Below are positions 9,795 to 18,474 of a DNA stretch of 64,000 bases, in pieces; the first letter of the stretch is position 1; every line of letters starts with the position of its first letter. The notes under the pieces are model-generated. The model saw nothing but the letters and a program-made list of their open reading frames with translations, was not told the DNA's origin and did not search any database. Source of the stretch: Synechococcus sp. SynAce01 (GTDB taxonomy: Bacteria; Cyanobacteriota; Cyanobacteriia; PCC-6307; Cyanobiaceae); NCBI RefSeq assembly GCF_001885215.1, contig NZ_CP018091.1, forward strand, positions 1,364,001-1,428,000, written 5' to 3'. A program made the position numbers and the translations under genes.

Positions 9795-9836
9795 GTGCTT
9801 TTGACTACACGCCCTAAAAGGCATGCTCCCTAGGTT
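9795..9836 (+). promoter_or_regulatory. NtcA-activated promoter of urtA
   Basis: GTG-N8-TAC at 9795-9808, one base from the NtcA consensus GTA-N8-TAC, is followed after exactly 22 bases by a -10 box TAGGTT (9831-9836, pattern TAnnnT). This is the classic layout of NtcA-activated promoters. Transcription should start near 9843, which rules out a urtA start at 9823 and supports the ATG at 9886. It implies induction of the urea transporter under nitrogen limitation. Confidence 0.82.
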
Positions 9837-9885
9837 CACTCAGCCGACAGCATTGCGGCGTTTCCATCATTTTAAACAAGCCCCA

Positions 9886-11181
9886 ATGGTTTCCATTTCC
9901 CAACGACAACTCTTCGCAGGATTTGCCGCAACTGTTCTCGGAGTTTCACTCTCTGCCTGTGGTGGCGGAACGGAAACGACCACAGACTTTGATGGTGAAA
10001 TCAAGGTTGGAATTCTCCACTCCCTGAGTGGAACGATGGCAATTTCTGAAACCACCCTCAAGGAAGTTGAGGAGATGGCCATTAAAGAAATCAATGACGC
10101 CGGTGGTGTCACGGTCGCAGATAAGAATTACAAGATCGTTCCGGTCATCGAAGATGGTGCTTCAGACTGGCCCACCTTCGCCGAGAAATCCCAGAAACTG
10201 ATCGATTCCGACGGCGTCAACGTTGTCTTTGGTGGTTGGACTTCGGCAAGCCGTAAGGCGATGTTGCCGGTGTATGAGGCCGAAAACCACATGCTCTTCT
10301 ACCCCATTCAATATGAGGGTCAGGAATGTTCGAAAAATATTTTCTACACCGGAGCCGTTCCGAACCAGCAGGCTGAGCCTGCGGTGCAGTGGCTGATGGA
10401 CACCTACGGCGAGTCCCTCGGCAAGAAGGTCTACCTGGTGGGTTCCGACTACGTCTACCCAAGAACAGCCAACACGATCATCAAAGAGCAGATGAAAGCT
10501 CTTGGTGGTGAAGTTGTTGGTGAAGATTATATTCCCCTCGGCAACACGGAGGTTGCTCCCATCATCGCCAAGATCAAGGAAGTCTTCCCTGAGGGCGGCA
10601 TCATCATCAACACCTTGAACGGTGATTCCAACGTTGCCCTCTTCAAGCAGTTCCAGGCTGCGGGCATTGATCCTGAGAAGTACAAGATCATGTCGTTCTC
10701 GATCGCTGAGGAAGAAATTCGTCAGATCGGGCCTGAATTCACAGCTGGCACCTACGCCGCCTGGAATTACTTCATGAGCCTGGACACCCCAGCCTCCAAG
10801 AAGTTCGTCGAAGATTTCCAAGCCGCCTACGGTGACGACCGCGTGGTGGGCGACCCTGCGGAGTCGGCCTACAACATGGTTTACCTCTGGAAGAATGCCG
10901 TCGAAAAAGCCGGCACCTACGACGATCTCGACAAGGTCCGCGAGACCATGATTGGCATCACCTTCGATGCTCCCCAGGGTGAAATTGAGATGTTCCCGAA
11001 CCATCACACCTCCGAACGGGTGATGATCGGCGAAGCTGAACCCAGCGGCCAGTTCAAGATCCTCCAGGACAGCGGCACGGCCATCCCGCCGCTTCCCTGG
11101 AATCAGTTTGTGCCTGAAACCAAGGGCTACACCTGTGATTGGACCCAGGATCGTCCTGATGCCGGCAAGTTCCGGATGTGA
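9886..11181 (+). CDS. urtA: urea ABC transporter substrate-binding lipoprotein UrtA
   Basis: Periplasmic urea receptor, 431 residues, of the branched-chain amino acid receptor family. An N-terminal lipoprotein signal ends in the lipobox LSAC with Cys25, followed by IKVGILHSLSGTMAISE, the typical start of the Type 1 periplasmic fold. Further conserved stretches are FGGWTSASRKAMLPVYE and FYPIQYEGQE. It is first in urtABCDE, immediately behind an NtcA-type promoter. The long gap with two hairpins behind it suggests it is made in excess over the permease genes. Confidence 0.97.
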   Translation: MVSISQRQLFAGFAATVLGVSLSACGGGTETTTDFDGEIKVGILHSLSGTMAISETTLKEVEEMAIKEINDAGGVTVADKNYKIVPVIEDGASDWPTFAEKSQKLIDSDGVNVVFGGWTSASRKAMLPVYEAENHMLFYPIQYEGQECSKNIFYTGAVPNQQAEPAVQWLMDTYGESLGKKVYLVGSDYVYPRTANTIIKEQMKALGGEVVGEDYIPLGNTEVAPIIAKIKEVFPEGGIIINTLNGDSNVALFKQFQAAGIDPEKYKIMSFSIAEEEIRQIGPEFTAGTYAAWNYFMSLDTPASKKFVEDFQAAYGDDRVVGDPAESAYNMVYLWKNAVEKAGTYDDLDKVRETMIGITFDAPQGEIEMFPNHHTSERVMIGEAEPSGQFKILQDSGTAIPPLPWNQFVPETKGYTCDWTQDRPDAGKFRM

Positions 11182-11205
11182 TAAGCCCGGTAGCTTCAAT
11201 GATTC

Positions 11206-11253
11206 AGTGGAGCCAATAGTAGAGCCAGCAGTAGAGCCATCAGTGGCGTCAAT
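11206..11253 (+). repeat. four imperfect 12-base tandem repeats after urtA
   Basis: Copies at 11206, 11218, 11230 and 11242 share the core AGTRGAGCCANY: AGTGGAGCCAAT, AGTAGAGCCAGC, AGTAGAGCCATC and AGTGGCGTCAAT. They start 25 bases after the urtA stop and are non-coding. No function is known to me. Confidence 0.8.
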
Positions 11254-11308
11254 CTGATCTCTTCCTACGTAACGGATTCAGTCAATCATTTGAACTGGAT
11301 TCGCCGCA

Positions 11309-11340
11309 GGTGGGGGAAGCTCAGCTTTCTCCACCATTTT
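11309..11340 (+). terminator. hairpin and weak U-run between urtA and urtB (attenuator or 3' stabiliser)
   Basis: Bases 11309-11320 pair with 11324-11335 in a 12-bp stem (two G-U pairs) with a TCA loop, followed by ATTTT. A second hairpin, GTCGCTT/AAGCGAC, sits at 11363-11381. The pair probably reduces read-through into urtB or protects the urtA transcript end. Confidence 0.6.
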
Positions 11341-11408
11341 CCCTACACAGGTGACCATCATCGTCGCTTGTAAGAAGCGACCCCACTTCCACTTATCAGT
11401 CTTCGTCG

Positions 11409-12566
11409 GTGGAACTTTTCTTTTCTCAAATTTTAGATGGCCTCAGCATTGCCTCAGTGCTGCTTTTGGCCGCTACTGGATTGGCCATTGTCTTTGGCTT
11501 GATGGGTGTCATCAATCTCGCCCACGGTGAGCTGATGATGTTGGGTGCCTATGTCACTTTTGTGGTTCAAAATCTGTTCAAGCCCCTGGGCCCGGCGATT
11601 TTCGAACTGTATTACCCGGTGGCGTTGATCCTTGCCTTCATTATCACGGCCATGGTTGGGGTGTTGCTGGAGCGAACCCTGATCAGAAAGCTCTACGGCA
11701 GGCCTCTTGAAACATTGCTGGCCACCTGGGGTGTCAGCTTGGTGCTGATTCAGTTGATTCGCAGCATCTCAACGTCCATGCTGATTGGCATCCTGGCGGC
11801 CGTCGCGATTGGTTTGATTGGAAGTAAGTTTATGGCCAAAAAGATTGGTGATAAGCCGTATTTCACCTATCTCAATGGTTTGATGTGGGCTTTTTCTCTG
11901 GGCATTGGCTTGATTGTTGTCAACTCCATGTCTTCGGTGCGGCAGCTCTCGTCGCCCTGGTTTGGTCCTCGAAACCTGGATGTCAGCCCACCGAAATGGC
12001 TGCAAGGCAGTTGGGGCAAGATCGGTACCGTTGAGTTGCCTGGTATTCGGGTCTTCATTATTCTTCTATCAATCTTTTTGCTCATCGGTGTTCTCTGGTT
12101 TCTCAGTAAGAGTGCATGGGGGTTGCGGATTAGGGCGGTCACCCAGAACAGGCAGATGAGCAATTGCTTGGGAATTCCAACTGATCGTGTCGACAGCATT
12201 ACCTTCGGGCTTGGTTCTGGTTTGGCCGGTGTCGCCGGTGCTGCGATTACGCTGTTGGGTTCGGTGGGTCCCAACCTCGGTACGGCTTATATCGTTTCCT
12301 GTTTCATGGTGATTGTGCTTGGGGGCGTTGGCAATCTGCTCGGCACCGTGCTGGCTTCAATCATGCTGGGCATCATTCAATCTGTTGTCGGTTCGGGCTC
12401 AATCCTGATCGTCTTCCCCAACCTGCCGCCGGCGCTTAAAGGGGTGGTTGAATTCTTTGCCACCACCAGTATGTCGTTGGTTCTGGTCTTCATCTTTATT
12501 ATCGTCTTTCTGCAGTTTAAGCCGAATGGGATGTTCCCTCAAAAGGGACGTTCAGTCGATGCTTGA
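11409..12566 (+). CDS. urtB: urea ABC transporter permease UrtB
   Basis: Inner-membrane permease of the LivH family, 385 residues with many hydrophobic segments. The motif GLMGVINLAHGELMMLGAYV near the N-terminus and the later GLGSGLAGVAGA and GGVGNLLGT segments are typical. The start is GTG at 11409, directly before the conserved MELFFSQILDGLS. It pairs with UrtC to form the urea channel energised by UrtD and UrtE. Confidence 0.96.
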   Translation: MELFFSQILDGLSIASVLLLAATGLAIVFGLMGVINLAHGELMMLGAYVTFVVQNLFKPLGPAIFELYYPVALILAFIITAMVGVLLERTLIRKLYGRPLETLLATWGVSLVLIQLIRSISTSMLIGILAAVAIGLIGSKFMAKKIGDKPYFTYLNGLMWAFSLGIGLIVVNSMSSVRQLSSPWFGPRNLDVSPPKWLQGSWGKIGTVELPGIRVFIILLSIFLLIGVLWFLSKSAWGLRIRAVTQNRQMSNCLGIPTDRVDSITFGLGSGLAGVAGAAITLLGSVGPNLGTAYIVSCFMVIVLGGVGNLLGTVLASIMLGIIQSVVGSGSILIVFPNLPPALKGVVEFFATTSMSLVLVFIFIIVFLQFKPNGMFPQKGRSVDA

Positions 12567-12629
12567 GTCCTACTTGGCCTACCCAACTGTTTTACTTTGT
12601 CATAGATCCACTTGGAGAACTAGTTAACC

Positions 12630-13772
12630 ATGAAACTCTTCAAACGCCTGGTTCCCTGGATCCTCCTTGCCATTGCCCTTTTCGTCCTTCCGGCAATTCT
12701 CAGTGATTTTCGGCTGAATCTTTTTGGACGCTATTTTGCCCTGGCCATCACGGCCTTGGCGATTGATTTGATTTGGGGCTATACAGGTCTGCTCAGCCTT
12801 GGCCAAGGAATCTTCTTCGCCTTGGGAGGTTATGCAGCGGCGATGTACCTCACGCTGAATACGCCGAGCCAACAAGGCGGTAACGGGATTCCCAAATTCT
12901 TTGAGAACTTTGGAGTTAGTGAGTTGCCATTCTTTTGGCAGCCGTTTAATTCTCCATTCCTTACCCTGGCTTGCCTGTCTCTGATCCCCGCATTGGTTGC
13001 AGGAGTAGTTGGATACTTGATTTTTAGAAATAGAATCAAGGGTGTTTATTTCTCCATCATCACCCAAGCGGCCTTGATGGTGTTTTTTCACTTCTTTAAT
13101 GGCCAGCAAAAGCTAATTAATGGTTCCAACGGGCTCACCACCAACACTACTGAATTATACGGCCTGTTGGTTGGATCTAGTGATATGAAGCTCTGGTTTT
13201 ATCGATTAACGGTATTATTGCTGCCTGTTGCTTTTCTAATCTGCAGATATTTCACGACAGGCCGTTTTGGCGATGCTTTGATTGCGATCAGGGACGATGA
13301 GCAAAGATTTAGATTTGCTGGTTTTAATCCCGTTCCCTTCAAGACCATTGTTTTTATTGTTGCTGGTGGCCTTTGCGGTGTTTCAGGAGCTCTTTATACC
13401 GTCCAAACAGGCATCGTCTCGCCTCAGTTCATGTCGATTTCATTCTCGATTGAAATGGTGATCTGGGTCGCAGTGGGCGGCAGGGGGTCCCTCGTGGGAC
13501 CGATCATTGGGGCCGTTCTCGTCAATTACCTGCAGAGCTTGGTGAGCGAAGCCTTGCCAGAGCTCTGGTTGTTCGTCCAAGGGGGTTTGTTCATCTTTGT
13601 CGTCGTCTTGATGCCTGATGGCATCTACGGATGGTTCACCGGCGGCGGTTTGCGCAGCTTCCTAGCTTCTTTCGGGATTGCCCAGAAAGCCCGAACCTAT
13701 CCCAAAATCGATGAGCAGATCGAAAGCCTGCAGGAGGTTGTCAGCACAACTCCAACCGATTCTTCTGCTTAG
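12630..13772 (+). CDS. urtC: urea ABC transporter permease UrtC
   Basis: Second permease, LivM family, 380 residues. It shows the family motif DLIWGYTGLLSLGQGIFFALGGY near residues 48-68 and VAVGGRGSLVGPIIGAV toward the C-terminus. It follows urtB by 63 bases with a GGAG-containing ribosome site (TTGGAGAACTAG) ahead of the ATG. Confidence 0.96.
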   Translation: MKLFKRLVPWILLAIALFVLPAILSDFRLNLFGRYFALAITALAIDLIWGYTGLLSLGQGIFFALGGYAAAMYLTLNTPSQQGGNGIPKFFENFGVSELPFFWQPFNSPFLTLACLSLIPALVAGVVGYLIFRNRIKGVYFSIITQAALMVFFHFFNGQQKLINGSNGLTTNTTELYGLLVGSSDMKLWFYRLTVLLLPVAFLICRYFTTGRFGDALIAIRDDEQRFRFAGFNPVPFKTIVFIVAGGLCGVSGALYTVQTGIVSPQFMSISFSIEMVIWVAVGGRGSLVGPIIGAVLVNYLQSLVSEALPELWLFVQGGLFIFVVVLMPDGIYGWFTGGGLRSFLASFGIAQKARTYPKIDEQIESLQEVVSTTPTDSSA

Positions 13773-13873
13773 GGGCCCTCATAGCCGAAGCACCTTGCCG
13801 ATCAACTAATGACCCTCCTTTTGCCAATTCAGGTTCTCTCCACCCCCTCAACGTTGTCGCAACGCTAAATGCC

Positions 13874-14620
13874 ATGGCTGAAACGCTTCTTGAATTGACT
13901 GATGTCAGTGTCAGCTTTGATGGCTTTTATGCTCTGACCGATCTTTCTCTCAAGCTGATCAAAGGAGAGGTCAAGTCGATCATTGGGCCCAATGGTGCTG
14001 GCAAGACGACGTTTCTCGATGTGATCACTGGCAAGGTCCGTCCGACTAAAGGAACAGTGACCTACAGGGGCCAATCGTTGGTTGGCATGTCGGAGCAGAA
14101 AATCTCCAGGAACGGCATTGGCCGAAAGTTCCAAACACCAAGGGTTTTTGACAATCTGACAGTGCTTCGAAACCTTGAATTGGCTGTGTCACCGCGAAAG
14201 AACGCCTTAAGCCTGATGCTTGATCCTCTGCCAATGGCGGCCAAGGATGAGGTCCATCGGCTGATGAGTTACGTGGGCCTGGCTCCCTTTGCCGGCACCC
14301 AGGCGGGTTCGCTCTCCCATGGTCAGAAACAGTGGCTTGCCATTGCCAGCCTTGTGGCCCAAGCTCCAGAAGTGCTGCTTCTCGATGAGCCAGTGGCTGG
14401 CCTCACCGATGAAGAAACCCTACGCACAGCTGAATTGATCAAATCACTGGCCGGTGATCATACTGTTGTGGTGATTGAACATGACATGGAGTTCATCAGA
14501 GATCTCGACTTTGATGTGACAGTCCTCCACCAAGGCCAACTTCTCACAGAAGGTCCCCTTGATGAAGTCAAGAAAGATCCAAGGGTGATTGAAGTCTATC
14601 TTGGCACCACAGAAGACTGA
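13874..14620 (+). CDS. urtD: urea ABC transporter ATP-binding protein UrtD
   Basis: LivG-type ATPase, 248 residues. Walker A is GPNGAGKTT, the signature is LSHGQKQWL, Walker B is VLLLDEPVAGL, and the H-loop is VVIEHDMEF. The signature LSHGQ in place of LSGGQ is usual for UrtD. It powers urea import together with UrtE. Confidence 0.96.
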   Translation: MAETLLELTDVSVSFDGFYALTDLSLKLIKGEVKSIIGPNGAGKTTFLDVITGKVRPTKGTVTYRGQSLVGMSEQKISRNGIGRKFQTPRVFDNLTVLRNLELAVSPRKNALSLMLDPLPMAAKDEVHRLMSYVGLAPFAGTQAGSLSHGQKQWLAIASLVAQAPEVLLLDEPVAGLTDEETLRTAELIKSLAGDHTVVVIEHDMEFIRDLDFDVTVLHQGQLLTEGPLDEVKKDPRVIEVYLGTTED

Positions 14621-14657
14621 ACTAGATCCACCCCTATTGACTGTCAACTCACCAGCC

Positions 14658-15374
14658 ATGACAACATCCAACATTCTTAAGGTCAATGATCTCAATGTTT
14701 ATTATGGTCAAAGCCATATTCTGCGAAATGTAGATCTTTCGATTCCAGAAGCCCAAATGGTTTGCTTGATTGGCAGAAATGGCGTTGGCAAGACAACATT
14801 TCTTAAAACAATCATCGGGCTTCTGAAGCAACGTTCCGGTTCGATCCTCTATGGTGATCAAACGCTTACAGATCAACCGCCCTATCGTCGCGCCAGATCA
14901 GGGATTGGATATGTTTCCCAGGGGCGAGATATCATTCCCCAGGTGACAGTCAAGGAAAATCTGTTGCTGGGTATGGAAGCGTTGCCTGGGGGGTTAGGTA
15001 AGAATCGCCACATCGATCCGATTGTGTTCGACCTATTCCCCATTCTCGAAAAATTTCTAGGACGTAAAGGTGGTGACCTCAGTGGCGGCCAGCAGCAGCA
15101 ATTAGCCATTGCCAGAGCCCTTCTTGGGAAGCCCAAACTGCTTTTGCTTGATGAACCAACTGAAGGTATCCAGCCTTCCATCATTCAAGACATTGAGATT
15201 GCCGTCCAACGCATCATGAAAGAAACAGGGATCAGTGTTTTGCTTGTTGAACAACATCTTCACTTCGTCAGGCAGTCAAACTATTACTACGCCATGCAAC
15301 GGGGTGGAATCGTGTCAAATGGGCCAACTGAGAATCTCTCTGATGATGTGATCCAAGAGTTCCTCACGGTGTAA
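14658..15374 (+). CDS. urtE: urea ABC transporter ATP-binding protein UrtE
   Basis: LivF-type ATPase, 238 residues. It has Walker A GRNGVGKTT, signature LSGGQQQQLAIARAL and Walker B LLLLDEPTEGIQPS, ending with LLVEQHL. I placed the start at the ATG 14658, 37 bases after urtD, because MTTSNILKVNDLNVYYG is the usual beginning. It is the last urt gene; the next gene, fmdB, faces it only 12 bases away. Confidence 0.96.
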   Translation: MTTSNILKVNDLNVYYGQSHILRNVDLSIPEAQMVCLIGRNGVGKTTFLKTIIGLLKQRSGSILYGDQTLTDQPPYRRARSGIGYVSQGRDIIPQVTVKENLLLGMEALPGGLGKNRHIDPIVFDLFPILEKFLGRKGGDLSGGQQQQLAIARALLGKPKLLLLDEPTEGIQPSIIQDIEIAVQRIMKETGISVLLVEQHLHFVRQSNYYYAMQRGGIVSNGPTENLSDDVIQEFLTV

Positions 15375-15386
15375 GGCCGAGCCAGC

Positions 15387-15659
15387 TCAGCAACCTCGGT
15401 TAAGCATCCATGGACGGCTGGTGTTTTCGCGAAGTCTGGGTGACTTGGATGGTTCCTGGCTTTGTTTGCGGACCAGCTTTGGTTCTTTTGTCTCGACCTT
15501 GAGCCTGAATGCCCCAGACAGTGTCATCGGGGGCGTAAAAAATCTGATCCCATCGTCACCACAGGATGGGCATTGCGTATTGGTCTGGCGCTCTTCAATG
15601 CTGCGCCAAACGTCATAATTCTCGCATCCTCTTGTACAGCTGAATTCGTAGACGGGCAT
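15387..15659 (-). CDS. fmdB: FmdB-family zinc-ribbon protein
   Basis: A 90-residue protein with an N-terminal zinc ribbon: MPVYEFSC..C, then QCPSCG. The FmdB family was named as a regulator next to formamidase in Methylophilus; its exact role is not settled. The second half is basic and low in structure. It lies downstream of fmdA, separated by a strong terminator-like hairpin, so its expression may be lower or independent. Confidence 0.8.
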   Translation of the reverse strand: MPVYEFSCTRGCENYDVWRSIEERQTNTQCPSCGDDGIRFFTPPMTLSGAFRLKVETKEPKLVRKQSQEPSKSPRLRENTSRPWMLNRGC

Positions 15660-15691
15660 GGAAGTAAAGCCTTGAAGAATGTTTAATCAGC

Positions 15692-15721
15692 AAAAGCTCC
15701 TTTCAACGAATTGAAAGGAGC
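15692..15721 (-). terminator. rho-independent terminator after fmdA
   Basis: A perfect 11-bp stem, GCTCCTTTCAA/TTGAAAGGAGC, with a four-base loop is followed on the minus strand by TTTT. It sits 17 bases after the fmdA stop and before fmdB, so it should end most fmdA transcripts. Confidence 0.8.
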
Positions 15722-15738
15722 AGGGATAAGCCTAAGCA

Positions 15739-16944
15739 CTAGTGTGGCAATATATCCTGGTCGAAAATGGACGTTGGCAAGGCCAGGGTGCAGCAGGCAT
15801 TGGGAATATCAACAATTCCGCTGATACGACCCTCCACCGGCGCACAACTCAACAGCAGGTAGGCTTGCTCGCCCGTGTAGCCAAACTTCTTGAGATATTC
15901 AATGGCATTGAGGCACGCCCTGCGGTAGGCAATGTGCACGTCCATGTAATACTGCTTGCCGCTGAATTCATCAACAGAAATCCCCTCAAACACCAGATAG
16001 TCAGTGAAATGGGGCTCCACTGGGCTGGTTTTGAACATGGGATTGACCATCCCATACTTTTCAACGCCGCCTTTGATGATCTCGACGTGAAGATCAAGAA
16101 AGCCAGACATTTCAATGGCTCCACAAAAGGAGATCTCACCATCCCCTTGCGAGAAGTGGATGTCACCCATCGAAAGCTTGGCGCCTTCAACATAGACAGG
16201 GAAGTAGATCTTGGTGCCGCGCGTCAGGTTTTTGATGTCACAGTTGCCGCCATGCTCCCGCGGCGGAACGGTGCGGGCGGCTTCATTGGCCACACGCTGA
16301 AACTCAGAACCTGGCAGGGTTCCAAGGATGGCGCTGTTGGGATTCGGCAAAGCTGCCAGCACCGGCTCACTGCCGGATAGTCCGGCGCCATAGGTTCGCC
16401 GGTCGGGTGCCGTGTTGACCAATTCGGTCTCGCGGCGGTTCCATTCCCGCAGCAGCTCATGCGAAGGGGCACAGCCGATCAGGCCTGGATGGGTGATCCC
16501 TGCAAAACGAACGCCTGGGATATGGCGTGAACTCGTGTAGATCCCTTCAAAATCCCAGATGGCCTTGGCTGCCTTGGGGTAGTGATCGGTCAGAAAACCG
16601 CCACCATTTTCTTTAGCAAAGATCCCGGTAAAACCCCATTCATCGCCTTGCAAGGCGCCGACATCAAGAATATCCACCACCAGGATGTCTCCTGGCTGGG
16701 CGCCATTCACCCAGATCGGACCACTGAGAACGTGAACCACTTCGAGGTTCACATCGGCAATGTCCTGGGGATCGTCATTGTCTTTGATCTGTCCATCCGT
16801 CCAGTCTTTGCATTCAATCCTGAACACTTCACCGGGATTCACTGAAACGACGGCAGGAATGTCTGGATGCCAACGGTTGTGACCGGGCATCTCCTGCTGA
16901 TCCATCGATTTGGTCAGATCAACCTTAAAAAGTGTTTTGGGCAT
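15739..16944 (-). CDS. fmdA: formamidase
   Basis: Acetamidase/formamidase family enzyme, 401 residues, which hydrolyses formamide to formate and ammonia. Recognisable parts are GHNRWHPDIPAVVSVNPGEVFR near the start, FAGITHPGLIGCAPS, and REHGGNCDIKNLTRGTKIYFPVYV. The start at 16944 (MPKTLFKVDL) fits the family; an upstream ATG would add five residues. Beside urea transport and urease genes, it adds another small amide to the nitrogen sources used. Confidence 0.92.
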   Translation of the reverse strand: MPKTLFKVDLTKSMDQQEMPGHNRWHPDIPAVVSVNPGEVFRIECKDWTDGQIKDNDDPQDIADVNLEVVHVLSGPIWVNGAQPGDILVVDILDVGALQGDEWGFTGIFAKENGGGFLTDHYPKAAKAIWDFEGIYTSSRHIPGVRFAGITHPGLIGCAPSHELLREWNRRETELVNTAPDRRTYGAGLSGSEPVLAALPNPNSAILGTLPGSEFQRVANEAARTVPPREHGGNCDIKNLTRGTKIYFPVYVEGAKLSMGDIHFSQGDGEISFCGAIEMSGFLDLHVEIIKGGVEKYGMVNPMFKTSPVEPHFTDYLVFEGISVDEFSGKQYYMDVHIAYRRACLNAIEYLKKFGYTGEQAYLLLSCAPVEGRISGIVDIPNACCTLALPTSIFDQDILPH

Positions 16945-16982
16945 GGATGCTGACAGCACTTGCTAGCGATTCATCCAAGGCG

Positions 16983-17007
16983 ATGACACCATCTACGGTG
17001 GTGTCAT
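16983..17007. other. 9-bp inverted repeat between the lipoprotein gene and fmdA
   Basis: ATGACACCA and TGGTGTCAT form a perfect stem with a seven-base loop. There is no U-run on either strand, so it may be an mRNA processing or stability element, or an operator for fmdA, rather than a terminator. Confidence 0.5.
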
Positions 17008-17010
17008 TGG

Positions 17011-17532
17011 CTACTGGATCCCGGCCTGCTTCGGCTTGGCCGTGCTGTCGTTGAAGTCACCCCGCCGGCAGAGATTGTCTTTCAGGCGTGCAGTCCAGGC
17101 TTTGTCCTTGAGATTGCTTTTGCTTTCGACACGGCCATCGTAGTGATAGAGAATCTGCCAACGGGAGGCTGTAGAGAACTCGCCAACTTTCTCGATATCG
17201 GTTAACGGATGGCCATAGAGATTGTCATACTCGGGCCATCCCGGCAGATCTTCCATGCTGCACACCGCGCTCACCTGATACAGTACCTCTGGCGACTTCT
17301 CCGCTGCATCTCTGACATTGACGGCCCCGTTGTACAGCCCGTTCAGAGTTCCCGCTGTGAATTGTTTCACCAACGACACCTGGGTGTCCTCGGTGTTAAC
17401 CAGGACATCACCCGCCTTTGCATCCTGAATCGCGACTTCTTTTTGTTGACCACAACCCAGCAAGCCGATTAAGGCAAGGCCGCAGACCAGGGAGTTGCGC
17501 CACGACTGTCTGTGGATGGCATCCCTTGGCAT
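17011..17532 (-). CDS. hypothetical lipoprotein
   Basis: I do not recognise a family. The 173-residue product starts with a signal peptide ending in the lipobox LLGC (Cys27, then GQQ), so it should be membrane-anchored outside the cytoplasm. The mature part is polar, with a few Cys and many Asp/Lys. It lies upstream of fmdA in the same direction and may be co-transcribed, but nothing in the sequence links it to amide use. Confidence 0.7.
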   Translation of the reverse strand: MPRDAIHRQSWRNSLVCGLALIGLLGCGQQKEVAIQDAKAGDVLVNTEDTQVSLVKQFTAGTLNGLYNGAVNVRDAAEKSPEVLYQVSAVCSMEDLPGWPEYDNLYGHPLTDIEKVGEFSTASRWQILYHYDGRVESKSNLKDKAWTARLKDNLCRRGDFNDSTAKPKQAGIQ

Positions 17533-17559
17533 GATGTCGAGATGGAGAGTCTGGGCACC

Positions 17560-18474
17560 CTATGGCAGGGGCCTCGGCGCGGAAAGCAGCGACCGCCACA
17601 GCGGCTCCACGTCCAGCCATTGCGGTCTGGCGAACCCGTTGAGATTCACGATCGCCCGGCAGCTGAGGCTGTTGATCAGCAGCGCAGCCCCCTCAAGCCC
17701 CTGGCTTGTTGGCAGCTCCATGCCCAGGTCGGTGGGACTGATCCAAGCTTCTTCGGCCAGCCCCAGGCCCAGGGCCCGGCCGCGCATCACCCCGGGCAGG
17801 CAGCCACTGGCAGCTGCTGGTGTCAGCCAGCGACCGCCCTGGCATACCAGCAAATTGGCGGTGCTGCCGCAGCAGAGCCCACCGGCTGTGCTGAGCAGCA
17901 GGGCGTCGTCGGCGCCGGCGGCGCGTGCCTCGCGTCGTGCCTGGATCGAAGCGCCGTAGGCGAAGGTCTTGCAGCGGCTCTGCAGGCTGTTGGCGTTGCG
18001 CTGCTCGCTGCCGCTGACGAGGACGCTGACTGGCTCGAAGCAGGGTGTTGCGGCGTTGAATTGCAGCCAGAAGCGATGCGGTGGCGCTGGTTCATCGGCG
18101 GCGGGCAGGTTGATGCCGCGGCCAGTGGCCGGGCCATGGCCGCGCCCCCAGTTCAGTCGCAGGGCGCCGTCGCGGATGTCGCTGCGCTGGATCGCTTCTG
18201 CCAGCAACAGCTCCACTTCCTGGCGCTCAGGCGGTTGTTCCATTCCCAGCAAGCCGGCGCTGCTCTGCCAGCGCTCCAGGTGCTCACTCAGCAGATGGGG
18301 CTGGCCGGCTTCGACGCAGACGGTTTCGAACAGTCCATCGGCCAGTTGCAGGGCGCGGTCGCCGAGGGGCAGGTTCAGGCTTTCTGGTGATCCCCATTCC
18401 CCCGCCCGGACCTGGCCCGGTACAGGGCAGCGAGGCGTCCGTTCGGCTGCTGCGATCCAGGCGATCGCCCTCAT
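17560..18474 (-). CDS. pabC: aminotransferase class IV, probable aminodeoxychorismate lyase
   Basis: PLP enzyme of fold type IV, 304 residues, probably converting 4-amino-4-deoxychorismate to p-aminobenzoate for folate. It shows GDRALQLADGLFETV, the SRCKTFAYG segment whose lysine should hold PLP, and SLSCRAIVNLNG near the end. It overlaps pabB by 4 bases (ATGA), and this context decides the call over branched-chain or D-amino acid transaminase. Confidence 0.8.
   Translation of the reverse strand: MRAIAWIAAAERTPRCPVPGQVRAGEWGSPESLNLPLGDRALQLADGLFETVCVEAGQPHLLSEHLERWQSSAGLLGMEQPPERQEVELLLAEAIQRSDIRDGALRLNWGRGHGPATGRGINLPAADEPAPPHRFWLQFNAATPCFEPVSVLVSGSEQRNANSLQSRCKTFAYGASIQARREARAAGADDALLLSTAGGLCCGSTANLLVCQGGRWLTPAAASGCLPGVMRGRALGLGLAEEAWISPTDLGMELPTSQGLEGAALLINSLSCRAIVNLNGFARPQWLDVEPLWRSLLSAPRPLP

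Noticed and set aside
9823-9885. Extended urtA start
   Set aside because: It lies upstream of the predicted transcription start, and the lipoprotein signal begins at 9886.
17001-17014. GTG-N8-TAC as an NtcA site for fmdA
   Set aside because: On the fmdA strand the -10 position reads TTGGAT instead of TAnnnT and the box overlaps the end of the lipoprotein gene; too weak to claim.
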